Shown one piece after another: positions 49,894-60,458 of a stretch of DNA of 64,000 nt. How positions within the stretch are numbered: the stretch's first letter is position 1; each line of letters opens with the position of its first letter. The stretch spans positions 206,386,291 through 206,450,290 of the forward strand of contig BTPG01000005.1 in the NCBI GenBank assembly GCA_036245525.1, written 5' to 3'. This DNA is from Semisulcospira habei (taxonomy: Eukaryota; Mollusca; Gastropoda; Semisulcospiridae). A program made the position numbers and the translations under genes. The notes under the pieces are model-generated. The model was not told the DNA's origin and searched no databases. It saw only the letters and a list, made by a program, of their open reading frames with translations.

Positions 49894-52800
49894 ATGGCCT
49901 CTCGCAAACAACAGCCCGCCCTTTTCAGGGCAAACAGACAGAATATCGACACAAGAAAAACGGAGACCATCCCGGCAACCGTCCCAACTCAAGAAGAGCC
50001 AGAATTCCCAGAATTTCCAGTCCCAAAGCTAGGTGAATCCAACGCCGACTTTTTCGAACGACTAAAAGCCTTCACCAACAGGATGACGACGCTCACGCCA
50101 AGCAGAGCAACCGGCCGCTTCACAATTGAGCTGACCAACCACCTCACCAACTACCCACAGAGTACTACGTACTTCAACTATCCACCAGAAGCGGAACCCC
50201 AATTCGAGCTTCCGTCGAAATCGGAATCCGAGGCGGACCCTACACCAACCTCCCCGCCAGTCCACATCCACCTAATCCAAGAAAGGAAGTGGACAACTAT
50301 GAGGGAGAAGGGAGTCCGAATCGGCGCAACGGATCTCGACGGACTCGTGCGGCTGCTGACGGCAGCCATACCGGCTATCCTCTCCACGACGGAGGGAGAA
50401 TACCATCACCGAGCGGCAACCACAGTCAGATGGCTGTTTGACCAAAGAACCTTAAAAGACTATCAACCACTGAAGACAATCAACACAGGCTGCCAGGGGG
50501 CCCCCCTGACAAAAGAGGCGGAGGTCCAAACCACGACACCGCCAACTAAGTCAACGGGAAGCCAGGCTTCCCAAGCCACAAAGTCCCAAGGTACCATCAC
50601 CCCGACGACCACTAAGCAAGAAGCAGAAAGTCTAACTGATCGACCCAATACCACAGAGGCCGGTACCAACACGGCACTGACCACCAAACATCAAGCTACC
50701 GAGCCGCCCCCCCCCCCCCTCCCCCTGCCGACACACCAGTCAACACCACCAATAACAGTATCCGGACGGCGAAAACATACAGACGACACCGACCACCCAA
50801 GAACGTCAGATCCAGGGAACAAGCCAGACGCCCGGCGCTCCTCCCAACACCCCCACCACATCTCCACCGCCTGCTACCGCGGAACCACAACGCACCCTGC
50901 ATGTCTCAGCGCTAGACGCCCCAAGACGCAGACCCAGGCTCCACTGGCCTCCACCACAACTCCCCCGACCCTACAACCAGCCAAGGACCAACCGGCCACC
51001 ACCACCCCCGTCACCACTCATACGGAGCCTCCTACAGTCATCATCATCATCATCAGTCCCTTGCCCGAACTGGGCGTTGGGGGGACTGAAAGGCAGCAGC
51101 AACAGACAGTGCTCTCCACTGAGTTCTATTTTGGGCGGTGGCAAGCAAGTCTGGCATCTCGAGTTCGGTCCATTCTTTTATGTTTGCGACCCAACTCTTT
51201 CTCTGACGACCTCGCCGACGACTTCCTTCGAGAGTGCCTTGGAGGATAGTCTTGGACAAGGTGTTGTGTCGGGTCACGTGGCCAAACCAAGCAAGCTTGC
51301 GCCGTTTCACGGTTGCCAGAAGGGGTTCATGTGGGCCCACCAGGGAAGTGACGATGCTCCGTACATATTCGTTGGTCTTGTGCTCGCGGTACGAGATGCG
51401 GAGCAACTTCCTCAGGCACTTGTTCTCAAAGGCCTGGATTTTCTTTTCTGAGTCTGCAAGCAGTGTCCAAGTCTCACAGCCGTAGAGTAGAATAGACACT
51501 ACGAGGGACTTGTAAAGCCTGTACTTGATGGTGAAGCTGATGGAGTTACTTCGCCATATCCTGTCCAGCCTGGCCATTGCGGATGTTGCTGTACCTATCC
51601 TGATACGGATCTCTGCTATGCAACTACCGTCCTTGGACAGGGTGGCTCCCAAGTACTTGAAGCTATTGACCTCTTCTAGCTTCTGGCCGTTCATGTGAAT
51701 GTTGCTGCTGCTGTCGCTTGTGGTGTTGATCATCACTTTGCTTTTATCCGTACTGATCTCCATGCCATAAGACCCTGCGCTACTTGAAAGTTTGTCTGTC
51801 AGGTTTTGGAGCTCACTATTGCTGCCTGCCATGAGGTCAATGTCGTCTGCGAATCGAAGATTGCACAGGGATCTGCCACCAATAGAGATTGAAGTATGGT
51901 GGTCGTGGAGGGTTTCCTGCATGATCTTCTCCAGGAATATGTTGAAAAGGACAGGAGAGAGCAGGCATCCTTGACGGACACCGATCGTCGTCCTGAAGAA
52001 CTCGCCTGACTGATTGTTAAGTAGAACCGCGCTGCAGGCGTTCTTGTAAAGCGCTTCTATCATTTGGATCAGTCCCTCCTCTATGTTGAACGATCTCATG
52101 ACTTGCCAGAGTCCGTCGTGCCAGACGCGATCAAATGCTTTCCTGAAATCAATGAAGTTGTGGTAGAGTTCGCGCTGATGCTGCAGATGTTTCTCGATCA
52201 GGACGCGGCAGTTGAAAATCTGCTCTACAGTGCTTCTTCCAACTCTGAAGCCAGCCTGTTCTTCTGCCAGCAGTTCCTCGGCGAAAGTTTTGAGGCGGTT
52301 GAGAATGATTCTAAGCATTACTTTGCTAGGGTGACTTATCAGACTGATAGTTCTGTAGTTCTGGCACTGTTTCAGGTTTCCTTTCTTGGGGAGCGGGATC
52401 ACTAGAGACTGTGTCCATTCTACTGGCCATTTCTTTTGCTCCCAGATCTTTTGACAGAGTGTAGTGAGGACCTTCGTTGTTACTTCTCCTCCATGTTTCA
52501 ACAGTTCAGCAGGTACGTTGTCTACACCTGGAGACTTTCCTCCCTTCAGGCCGCGTACGGCTGCTTCCACCTCTTCAGCTAACACTGGCAGGTCTTCAGC
52601 CTTCCTGGCCCCAGCCTGGTTGTTTTGGAGGATGCTGGTGTCTGGCTCAGCCTTGTAGTTATACAAGTCTCGGCAGTACTCAGTCCATCTGTTTAGTACA
52701 GCAGTGTTTTCCGTAAGGAGTTGGCCGCTGCTGTCTTCGATGACTGTGGCTGTTCGCTGTTGAGTCTTGGTGAGGGTCCTTAGCGTTTCATAAGCCTTCT

Positions 52801-54317
52801 TGCTGTTGCCGTTTGCCATGCCCTCTTCCATGCTACAACACTGGTCTTCAATCCAATCTTCTTTGGCTTCTTTCATCCTCTTCCTGATCTTCTTGTTGAC
52901 AAGTCTGTACTTGTTTGCTGATGTGAGGTCTTGGCCTCTCTTTTTCTTCCAGGCTCTCCTCTCATCACAGAGATCGAGGATGTCATCGGTGACCCAGGGC
53001 TGTTTGCGCTTCCTCTGCTTCCCCAGCACTTCTTCTGCTGTAGAAAGTAACACCTCTTTTATATTTCCAGCAAGGGTGTCTACGTCACAGTCCAAAGTAG
53101 CCAGGGCTGCAAATCTGCCTCCCACCTGGGCTTGGAAGAGCTCTTCTACTTCCGGGTCTTTTAGCTTCTGGAGGTCGAATCTGATGCGAGGGCTCTTGCT
53201 ATCTCGTTTCAATGCCAGCTTCAACTTGAGGCTAGTAAGGACGAGGTTGTGGTCGCTGCCAATATCAGCGCCAGGAAAGGACCTCGTTTGTGCTTTGTTA
53301 ATGCTGGATTTGAATCGTCGAGGCAGCAAGATGAAGTCAATCTGGTTATGGACCAGGCCTCCTGGCGATTGCCATGTCACTGTTCTTGACTTCTTGTGTG
53401 GATGGAGGGTATTAGCAACGGTGAGACGGTGACTCTGTGCGAACTCTAAAAGTCGCAGGCCTCTGTCGTTTGTTTCTCCAAGGCCAAACTTGCCAGCTGT
53501 TCCTGCCCATTGTTGGTAGGCGTCAGGGCCGATCTTTGCATTCCAGTCACCGAGGACAGTCAGAATGTCTTTCTTAGGTGTTTTCTTGATGATGTTGTCC
53601 AGTTGTTCGTAAAATTCTTCTAATTCTTCATCATCATGATCTGCTGTTGGAGCGTATACTTGAATGATAGTGATGTTGTGCGGTCGGGCGGAGATGCGGA
53701 TGGAGATTAGTCTGCTTGACACGGGGGTGCAGCTGATGACAGTTCCAGCCACCTCTTTCCTTACGATAAAAGCTACGCCATGTTCGTGCTTGGTTTCTTT
53801 TCCGCTGAACCAGATTTTATGGCCTTCATCTGTTGTTGTTTCTCCGAAGCCTGTCCATCGAACTTCTGCAAGTCCTACAATGTCCCAGCGATAGCGCTTC
53901 AACTCGTGGGTGAGTTCCTTCACTTTGCCGCACTGGTAGAGTGTGCGAACGTTCCAAGTTCCGATAGTTATTCCTTGCGTGGGCAGCTTGATGGTGGGTT
54001 TGGTTCCAGTAACACACTTGTCGCCCCCACCCTGGAGACCTCCAATGGGGTGCGCGGTCGTTGGTGATCCGGGCCCCGACCGATCCGGCATGTTATTCTT
54101 ATTCTGTTGCTTGTCCATCAGTCCTTTCAATGGGCTTAGGCGAACTTGGCGGCGCCCGTCTCCTCTCCAAGTATTTCGACTGACTGAGAAACCTCCTACA
54201 GTGGCTAGCCATACAACCATCTCCAGCCTGGATGTACTAAGCGACGGTTCACCGGCCACACCACCCGCCTCCTCCACCACCACCCGCCGGCCCCGGCAAC
54301 ACCACCAGCCGCAGTGA
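49894..54317 (+). CDS. YHH-domain Pro/Thr-rich protein, unit 2, split by RTE
   Basis: Reads 49894-51037. After removal of the RTE element and one TSD copy, the same frame continues at 54202-54317 (junction codon GTG), giving about 419 residues. Visible: a basic start MASRKQQPALFRANRQ; PEFPVPKLGESNADFFERL with a helical segment (about 30-110); the conserved block KWTTMREKGVRIGATDLDGL, VRLLTAAIPAILSTTEGEY, then HH (about 129-180); then a long low-complexity Pro/Thr/Gln tail. No signal peptide or membrane segment. The tail, not the core, is shared with 45940-46040. Could be an ORF1 of an unrecognised retroelement or a tandem gene family. Function unknown. Confidence 0.55.
51028..54201 (-). mobile_element. 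Full-length RTE-like LINE
   Basis: 10-bp TSD CCTCCTACAG at 51028-51037 and 54192-54201. The element is 51038-54191 (3154 bp) with a (TGA)n 3' tail on the minus strand and a very short 5' UTR. It inserted into the unit 2 ORF. The truncated near-identical copy at 8347-9899 shows recent activity of the family. Confidence 0.92.
51053..54118 (-). CDS. RTE-like LINE endonuclease/reverse transcriptase
   Basis: From Met MDKQQNKNN (54118-54116), 1021 residues. An upstream in-frame Met at 54283 lies outside the element, so I reject it. Endonuclease (APE type): GTWNVRTLYQCGKVKEL at 53-58 onward, WDIVGLAEVRW, GDWNAKIG, SDHNLV (288-291). RT: VIPLPKKGNLKQCQNYRTIS, AGFRVGRSTVEQIF, FIDFRKAFDRVWH, GVRQGCLLSPVLFNIF, FADD (756-759), FKYLGATLSKDG. 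The C-terminus has SILLYGCETWTL and RRRGRQRKSWVANI. Closest to RTE-like elements often annotated as craniofacial-development-protein-2-like. All core motifs and the frame are intact, so it may be competent. Confidence 0.92.
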   Translation of the reverse strand: MDKQQNKNNMPDRSGPGSPTTAHPIGGLQGGGDKCVTGTKPTIKLPTQGITIGTWNVRTLYQCGKVKELTHELKRYRWDIVGLAEVRWTGFGETTTDEGHKIWFSGKETKHEHGVAFIVRKEVAGTVISCTPVSSRLISIRISARPHNITIIQVYAPTADHDDEELEEFYEQLDNIIKKTPKKDILTVLGDWNAKIGPDAYQQWAGTAGKFGLGETNDRGLRLLEFAQSHRLTVANTLHPHKKSRTVTWQSPGGLVHNQIDFILLPRRFKSSINKAQTRSFPGADIGSDHNLVLTSLKLKLALKRDSKSPRIRFDLQKLKDPEVEELFQAQVGGRFAALATLDCDVDTLAGNIKEVLLSTAEEVLGKQRKRKQPWVTDDILDLCDERRAWKKKRGQDLTSANKYRLVNKKIRKRMKEAKEDWIEDQCCSMEEGMANGNSKKAYETLRTLTKTQQRTATVIEDSSGQLLTENTAVLNRWTEYCRDLYNYKAEPDTSILQNNQAGARKAEDLPVLAEEVEAAVRGLKGGKSPGVDNVPAELLKHGGEVTTKVLTTLCQKIWEQKKWPVEWTQSLVIPLPKKGNLKQCQNYRTISLISHPSKVMLRIILNRLKTFAEELLAEEQAGFRVGRSTVEQIFNCRVLIEKHLQHQRELYHNFIDFRKAFDRVWHDGLWQVMRSFNIEEGLIQMIEALYKNACSAVLLNNQSGEFFRTTIGVRQGCLLSPVLFNIFLEKIMQETLHDHHTSISIGGRSLCNLRFADDIDLMAGSNSELQNLTDKLSSSAGSYGMEISTDKSKVMINTTSDSSSNIHMNGQKLEEVNSFKYLGATLSKDGSCIAEIRIRIGTATSAMARLDRIWRSNSISFTIKYRLYKSLVVSILLYGCETWTLLADSEKKIQAFENKCLRKLLRISYREHKTNEYVRSIVTSLVGPHEPLLATVKRRKLAWFGHVTRHNTLSKTILQGTLEGSRRRGRQRKSWVANIKEWTELEMPDLLATAQNRTQWRALSVAAAFQSPQRPVRARD

Positions 54318-54404
54318 GGCGACGGACGGGCAGACAGTCAGATCGACACCCCCCCCCCCCCCACACACACACACACACGCCAACCCCCCCCCCCCCCTCC
54401 CATC

Positions 54405-55915
54405 AACGAAAGCCTTGGAAGTCCCAGTCCTTTTTCAGTAAATTTGTATTTGCGCGCGGCAGTGAGCGAGCCATATAAGTGGGTCAGGAGGCACAAGGGC
54501 CTCTCAGCAACCAATGTCAACAACGGTCCTTTTTCCGATTTAAAAATGGTCTATATACATACTTTTATTCCATAGATATTTTCTTTTAAAATCTTATGAA
54601 AAGGACCATATTTACACTTTAAGAATAGTTAAGGATTAATAATGATGTTTACATTTAAAAAGTTAAAAGGGAGAGTAACTAAAAGGGGAAAAGAAGGGTT
54701 AAAATCCGTTCATATGAGTATAAATAGTAGCGGGGCAACCCAGCTGTTTGACACCCTCCTAGAGTCACGCGGTGGCGGACCCCGTCCCCCACCGGCCCCT
54801 CCCCACTTATCCTCAAACTATCCACTCGCGAAGTGTTGCCGTGGGCCCGTCAGGGCCGAACGGCAAACACAGGTCACCCTCATCACCATCCCACCTCATG
54901 GTCCCACACCCGCCCCACCTCCCCACGGTTAATAAAAGAGACATCATCCTCATCACCACCAATCACTCGGTCCTGGACCGCCCCCTCTCCCCCCCCCCAC
55001 CCCCCCGCCACAGATGGGCTCCCCGGTCCGGCGGAGGCCACCGCCGGGTCCGGTGGGGGGGGGGGGAGGGTGCCCAGGAACCACCCATCACATCATCCTT
55101 TTTTTTTTTTTTTTTTTTTAGTTTTTTGTCTTTTCACTTTCCTTTCCTTTATTTTTCCGCCCCCGGTATGTTAAGATAGCCCTCCCAGGAGTTTGAGGTA
55201 ATGCCCCATAGGTCTCTACCGGGAGGCTTTTTGACCAACTACCCCCTTCCTAGCGGGGAGGTGGTCCCCGGGGCCGGCGGTGGGCGCCGGAGGCCCCCCC
55301 CCCCCCCCCCACCGAAACTCTTGGTGGGACGCGCCCGGGGGCTATCCGCCGGCTCCGCGGTCCGCCTTCCCTGTATTGGGACGTAGACTGAGGAGGACAC
55401 TCCTGGAAGGTCCACTCTGCGGGATAGGGGGGTTAGCCAACCCAGGGGGGCGAGGTACCCTAGTCGGCACTCCGACACCGTGTGACTCCCCGCTCGCCTG
55501 CGTACGGTCGCCACCCATCAAAATAAATAGGGCTCCCAGGGAGGTTTAGCATCCTTTGTCCATGCACTCCCTGGGCAACGGAGGGCACACACACCCCCCT
55601 CCAGAGAAAAACACGAACACATATAGGGGGGTTAGTAAAAATCAACCCCCCTCAAACAAAGAGGGCAATAGCCGGCGGGCCAAGAAAACCGGGCCTTGGA
55701 CTGGAACCACCAAAAGGAGGAACAAGAACCCACACCATCGGCCAGGGAGACTGGAATCCGGTCCCTCACGGGAACTCAGGCTCTTCCCCCAATGACCCGG
55801 CCTCTGGTGAAGTGGACAAACATGATGAAAGACGATGCGCGGACATCAGCGACAAACAGCCAGAATATAGACCCCCTCCCCCCATCCCCGTCCCACCCCC
55901 TCCCTGGACGAAATC
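54405..55915. repeat. Diverged tandem unit 3, no coding core
   Basis: Bounded by the recurring junction CAACGAAAGCCTTGGAAGTC / GAAATCAGCGATAGCTGGAA also seen at about 49705. GC-rich with long C, G and T runs. No YHH block found. Confidence 0.45.
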
Positions 55916-57366
55916 AGCGATAGCTGGAAGTCCCGATCCCTTTTTAAAATCGCAATCGCAGCTGTTTGAAGTTTATCTATTTTCTGTAGCATTGGCTGGT
56001 GGCGCGCCTCGCTGTACAAGTGGCGAGGGGCGTGGCAGCCTGCGTGCAGGGATATAATATGCTGGCGGCGTGGGACGTGAGCTGCGCAGTCACGGAAGTT
56101 TAGCTGAGCAGGAAGGACTATGTTACTGTGTCAGTGGTGTGTTTGAAAGGATAGAGAATTTTCGAATGGAATTATGCTTCAAATGTCCGCGAGTGTACAA
56201 TAAGGGGAGCCCGTGAAAGGTAAGGTTTTTCGACAGTAGCAGTATTATGGTTTTAAACTATTATTTAGTGGTGATCAGTGGAGTCCGTCAGTAGGTGAGG
56301 GTGCGTGCGGCCAGGCTGACCTAGAGCGCGCACTTGCATTTACAGTTCCTGTTTATAGCGCTCGCGCACTTGACTTACTGCGCGCACTTGCATTTACTGG
56401 GTCAAAGCATCACTCGTCAGGCCCCTATAAAGTGACTGTAACTAGACTTTTCAGTGCTGGTGGTGGTATCACACAGTTCCAGGATGAACTGCAGGTGAGA
56501 GAGGACATTTACTAAATAAGTAGTTATAATTATTTATAGTGATTAAGTTGTAATACAGTCTATAACTCAACGGACAGAGAAAACAATCGCCCTGAATTCC
56601 GGCAAGTGTGGGTGCCAGTCAGTTGTCATCAAGCTGTCGTGAGAGATATCTGGCACATATCAAACCCGCCGCGACCGTAGTATTTCTTACCCCTCCTTCT
56701 TGCTCCTGCGGCTCCCTGCCTGACCAAAAGCTTTTCGTATTTTTTAGTTCAGGGATGCTAAACGTACACAGACTAAATCAGTACGGGTATAAATGTACAC
56801 AAAAATACGATCACGGAGAGCCGCCGGTACCAAGTACACATAAAAAAAAAAGTCTCTCTGTGTAATAAACTGTCTTGAGACTGATACATTTTAGCCTGCA
56901 CTGTTCTGTGTTTATCTAATTTACGCCTAGTCAAAATAGCCATTTGATCACCATTAAGAGTCGAGTGTTTATTATTTTCACTGTTGGTGTCCCATTCGAT
57001 TTGTTAGTAAAGTGGATTGCTCATCCGATTTTTTAAGAGTTAGTGAAATGCTGAGACAACTTCACCTATATAAAGTGTGCAACTGACACTGCCACTAACC
57101 CTGCATATGAACTGTGAATTATCAGTTGGAACATTTTCACTGCCTCCGAAATCAACTACGTGTGGAGATCACGTTGACCCAATAACTTTCCGTCTGTCTT
57201 AACACTGGATTACCAATGACGCATCATCCCATTTCAGGACCCACTGAGAGCGTAAATCTATCTGACATTTTGAGTAGTGCTTATCGTAGTGGCTGTATAT
57301 GAGGATCGCTGGCCTGAACCATAATTTCTGCCAAAAAAAATTTCCATGAGTTAGAACAGTTGAAAG
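55916..57366. other. No gene recognised; possible promoter/leader
   Basis: After GGAAGTCCCGATCC the region holds GGGATATAATATGC (about 56050) and donor-like GTGAAAG|GTAAGG (56219) and CTGCAG|GTGAGA (about 56492). These could be leader exons, but no protein is visible. Confidence 0.3.
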
Positions 57367-57429
57367 ATGTGTCATTTGCAGCAGATTTGCGTTGTCTTCA
57401 TGATAAACTGCGCGCTAGTTGCCTGTCTT

Positions 57430-58096
57430 CTAGTCCGTTGCATGCATTGCTATTGCAATTCTCTTTTGTCCGGTGTTCCGCAAAATCTTCTTGACCAAAT
57501 CCAGAGAGTCATGAACTGTGCTGCACGTCTGATTTTTCGTGCACCGAAACGTGAACACATTATGCCTCTACTAGCTAATTTGCACTGGCTGCCAGTTTCA
57601 TACAGAATTCAGTATAAAGTCTGTGTTATTTGTTTCAACATCATCTCTGGTACTGCCCCTCCTTACTTATCTGATCTTGTCCAGCTGTATACACCGTCCC
57701 GCTCACTACGCTATGCTTCAGACACTCGTGTTTTCCGTATCCCTAGACGTAATAAGGTCACTCAAGGTCATCGTGCATTTTCGTATTTTGGTCCCATTAC
57801 ATGGAACGCTCTCCCAGCTGATGTGCGTCACTCATCATCTCTTTCCATTTTCAAATCCAAGCTTAAAACACACCTTTTCTCTGTTGCATATATACGTAAA
57901 GACCATTTTGTCTGCCGGCTCATCATGCGGTGTGTGTGTGGTGTGAGTTTTCGCCCTTGTAAATTAATGTATTTTTTTTGTTGTATGTGCTTGTTTGTGT
58001 ATTCTGCTTCACTGTTTCATTACTGTGATTGTAAAGCGCCTAGAGCACCTTGGTGATTAGGCGCTATACAAATTACCTTTATTATTATTATTATTA
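57430..58096 (+). pseudogene. LINE C-terminal fragment with (TTA)n tail
   Basis: An open frame to 58056 encodes LLDQIQRVMNCAARLIF, LANLHWLPVSYRIQYKVCVI, APPYLSDLVQLYTPSRSLR, FGPITWNALPADVRHSSS and FKSKLKTHLF, the post-RT region of CR1/L2/Jockey-group LINEs. The 3' UTR ends GGCGCTATACAAATTACCTT then (ATT)n. RT itself is missing (5' truncation). Confidence 0.85.
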
Positions 58097-58558
58097 TCTT
58101 CATTTTCCTAAGCATGTCTAGTGTCTACAGAAAGCTCATTTTCTTAGCTTTTAAGTGTATGTCATAAATACAACATACGTTCAGTACAGCTTAAACAACA
58201 TGCCGTAAATGACCGGCACCATTAAAATGTATCTCGTGCGGTACACGGTTAGCGGTGAGCGTGTACACACATCGCATGTTCGCGTAAAACAGTGACAAGA
58301 ATAGCGCGACTATAGGTGCACAGCCGTAAAAGTTTGCGCTCAGCTCTGTGCTGCCAGCCGGCGGTATTTCAATTGACAGAGACTACACGCTGCGCGGCTC
58401 ACGGCGCCGCCGCAAATGGGGAGACCTCAGCCCTGATCCAGTTTCACTCGGTCATCAGTGACAGCGATACGTGTATTAAATTTAACACAGGTGATAGTCT
58501 CTAGTTAACTCCGTACAAATTATGCATTTTGCCGTAAGAGTATTTTGTTATTCTGTCT
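58097..58558. other. No gene recognised
   Basis: No repeat tail, ORF or RNA gene can be supported. Confidence 0.4.
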
Positions 58559-58689
58559 ATTGATTGATTGATTGACTTTATTTTCCAAGGAAAGAGGAAT
58601 TAGGCACACAGGTCCATCTTTACAAACCTGACCTTACTAAAACTACTTTACAAAACAAAGGCAACAGACGTAACAATAATGTAGAAAAC

Positions 58690-59115
58690 AGCGTAATTGA
58701 ACATGAAAAGAAAATGCTCTCTCTCGCAATCTCACAGAAACGTGGCTCGACAGTAGTGCCAGTAACCAGGACTTGGCTGTTCACGGTTTTAGTGACCCCA
58801 TTCGCTTTGACAGACGGCGCCTGCACAGGCAAAGAACGCGGTGGTGGTGTGTGCTTTTATTTGGTGGTGTGTGCTTTTGTTGACAAGCAAGACCGTTGTA
58901 GTGCATGAAAAACTCTGCACACCTGACATTGAACTCCTTTCAATATCGCTCCACTCATTCTACACACCTAGGGAATTCCCCCAGCTGTTTTTTTAAAACA
59001 CTTTTTACGTTCATCCGAAGGCAAATGCAACCACGGGAACGGCGGAACTCGTTTCTAACACTATCAACAGACTGGATTCAATTTCTCCAGACACAGCCAT
59101 TTTACAAACCTGCCG
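58690..59115 (+). pseudogene. LINE endonuclease fragment, opposite orientation
   Basis: Plus-strand reading gives GACTGKERGGGVCFYLVVC, then after a stop LHTPDIELLSISLHSFYTPR, EFPQLF and HPKANATT..TINRLDSISPDT, matching LINE APE endonuclease segments. It sits inside the 3' UTR of the minus-strand LINE between two imperfect direct copies of TTTACAAACCTG..... (58619 and 59101). Confidence 0.65.
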
Positions 59116-59379
59116 TTGCTAACCACTACTACAAGACTATAATACACATGTACATACATATAAGTAAAACATAATACTTGCAGACAACTGACATCACTGT
59201 TTACATAGGCAGATAGACTCTCAGACACCCTCCCCCCTTCCACACACACACACAGAGCTAAGTAGTTCAAACGATAAATAAAAAGGATAACAGGCTTAAA
59301 TGGGAATAAATATGACCCAGCATAGAGACATAATAATACATGTAGTTAAGGTATCCCTATCAGTGATCCACAAAATACT

Positions 59380-60458
59380 TGCAGAGACCCTTTTTAAAAC
59401 AGGCTAGCGACGAGGCGGATTTTACATGGTCAGGTAGCGCATTCCTGATATATATAATGTGACCCTGAGAATTGATTGATTGTACATTGCTTAACGTTTC
59501 GACAGCAACAAGACTTTCTCAGGACGTGCCTGCACTGCTTGTGAAAAAAAATAAAAAATAAACAGAATATTGAATGTATGTCGCCAGCCGGTCCAATACA
59601 TTAAATAAACCTACGATATGGGGCCTAAATAAAGCTAAGACCATTTAGCAACACTCATCCAATATCAAGAGCTACAGGCAGCGCAGACAGTAGGGAGAGT
59701 TTAAAAAAGACCCTGAGAAGGATAAGCTGGTTTTATATAGATTGCTCCTTGATTTTGGGACTATGAATAGGTTTCTGATGTTTCCAAACTTGGACTCAGA
59801 CTTGCGGAACAAAGTGGAGATGTACTCAGGTGTTTTGCGCTTCCACACTTTGAAAGTCTATGCCTCTTGCTTTGTTATATTTGAAAGGATCTTGAAGAGG
59901 CAGGAGACCTGCTTTTGTGAGCTTTTCTTCTGTGGTTAGGTGTGGCTCAGGGCAGATTATTTTGGCCATCCGTCTGTGTCGGGAATCGAGTCTCTTTAAA
60001 TGGACCTCACTACATCCATCCCATACCGTTGACGCGTAATCGACGTGAGAACGTATGTGAGCATTATAAAATAGTTTATAAAATTTCTGAATCAGTATAA
60101 TATTTCAGTTTTGATAACATAAAGAGATTTTTTGCTACTATTTTGCATAAGGCGTCTGTATGAGCTTGCCATTTTAGCTGACTATCGATTGTAATCCCTA
60201 GTACGCGATGTTCGTTTACCTGTTCTACCTGACTACCTTTAAGTGAAAGGTTAAGTAATAGAGGCGTTATCTGCTGTTTTTGGTGCGTAGCAACTACCAT
60301 CGATTTCGTTTTGACTGGAGGAACAACCACAGAATTGTTTATACACCAAGTAAAGACTTTGTTGTAAGTTGTCAGAAATTACCTGTACTTATATCTTTAC
60401 CAGTAGTATGAACGGAGGTGTCATCGGCAAAAAGGTCGCATTGTACATATTGGCAAGT
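59380..60458 (-). pseudogene. LINE RT palm end and C-terminus
   Basis: From 60458: CDLFADDTSVHTTGKDI (FADD box), then PPVKTKSMVVATHQKQQITP, EQVNEHRVLGITIDSQLKWQ, NLFMLSKLKYY, SHVDYASTVWDG, and after the Rep-1 copy IRNALPDHVKSASSLACFKK. Contains stops and frameshifts. Confidence 0.8.
59461..59719 (-). mobile_element. Rep-1 retroposon, 5'-truncated, 11-bp TSD
   Basis: GACCCTGAGAA at 59461-59471 and 59709-59719 flanks 237 bp, within the LINE C-terminal coding region. Confidence 0.85.

Noticed and set aside
54119..54283. N-terminal extension of the RTE ORF
   Set aside because: The first ~31 residues come from DNA outside the TSD, so translation from 54118 is more likely.
51077..54317. Plus-strand frames of 60-210 residues in the RTE element
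   Set aside because: Complement of the RTE coding sequence.
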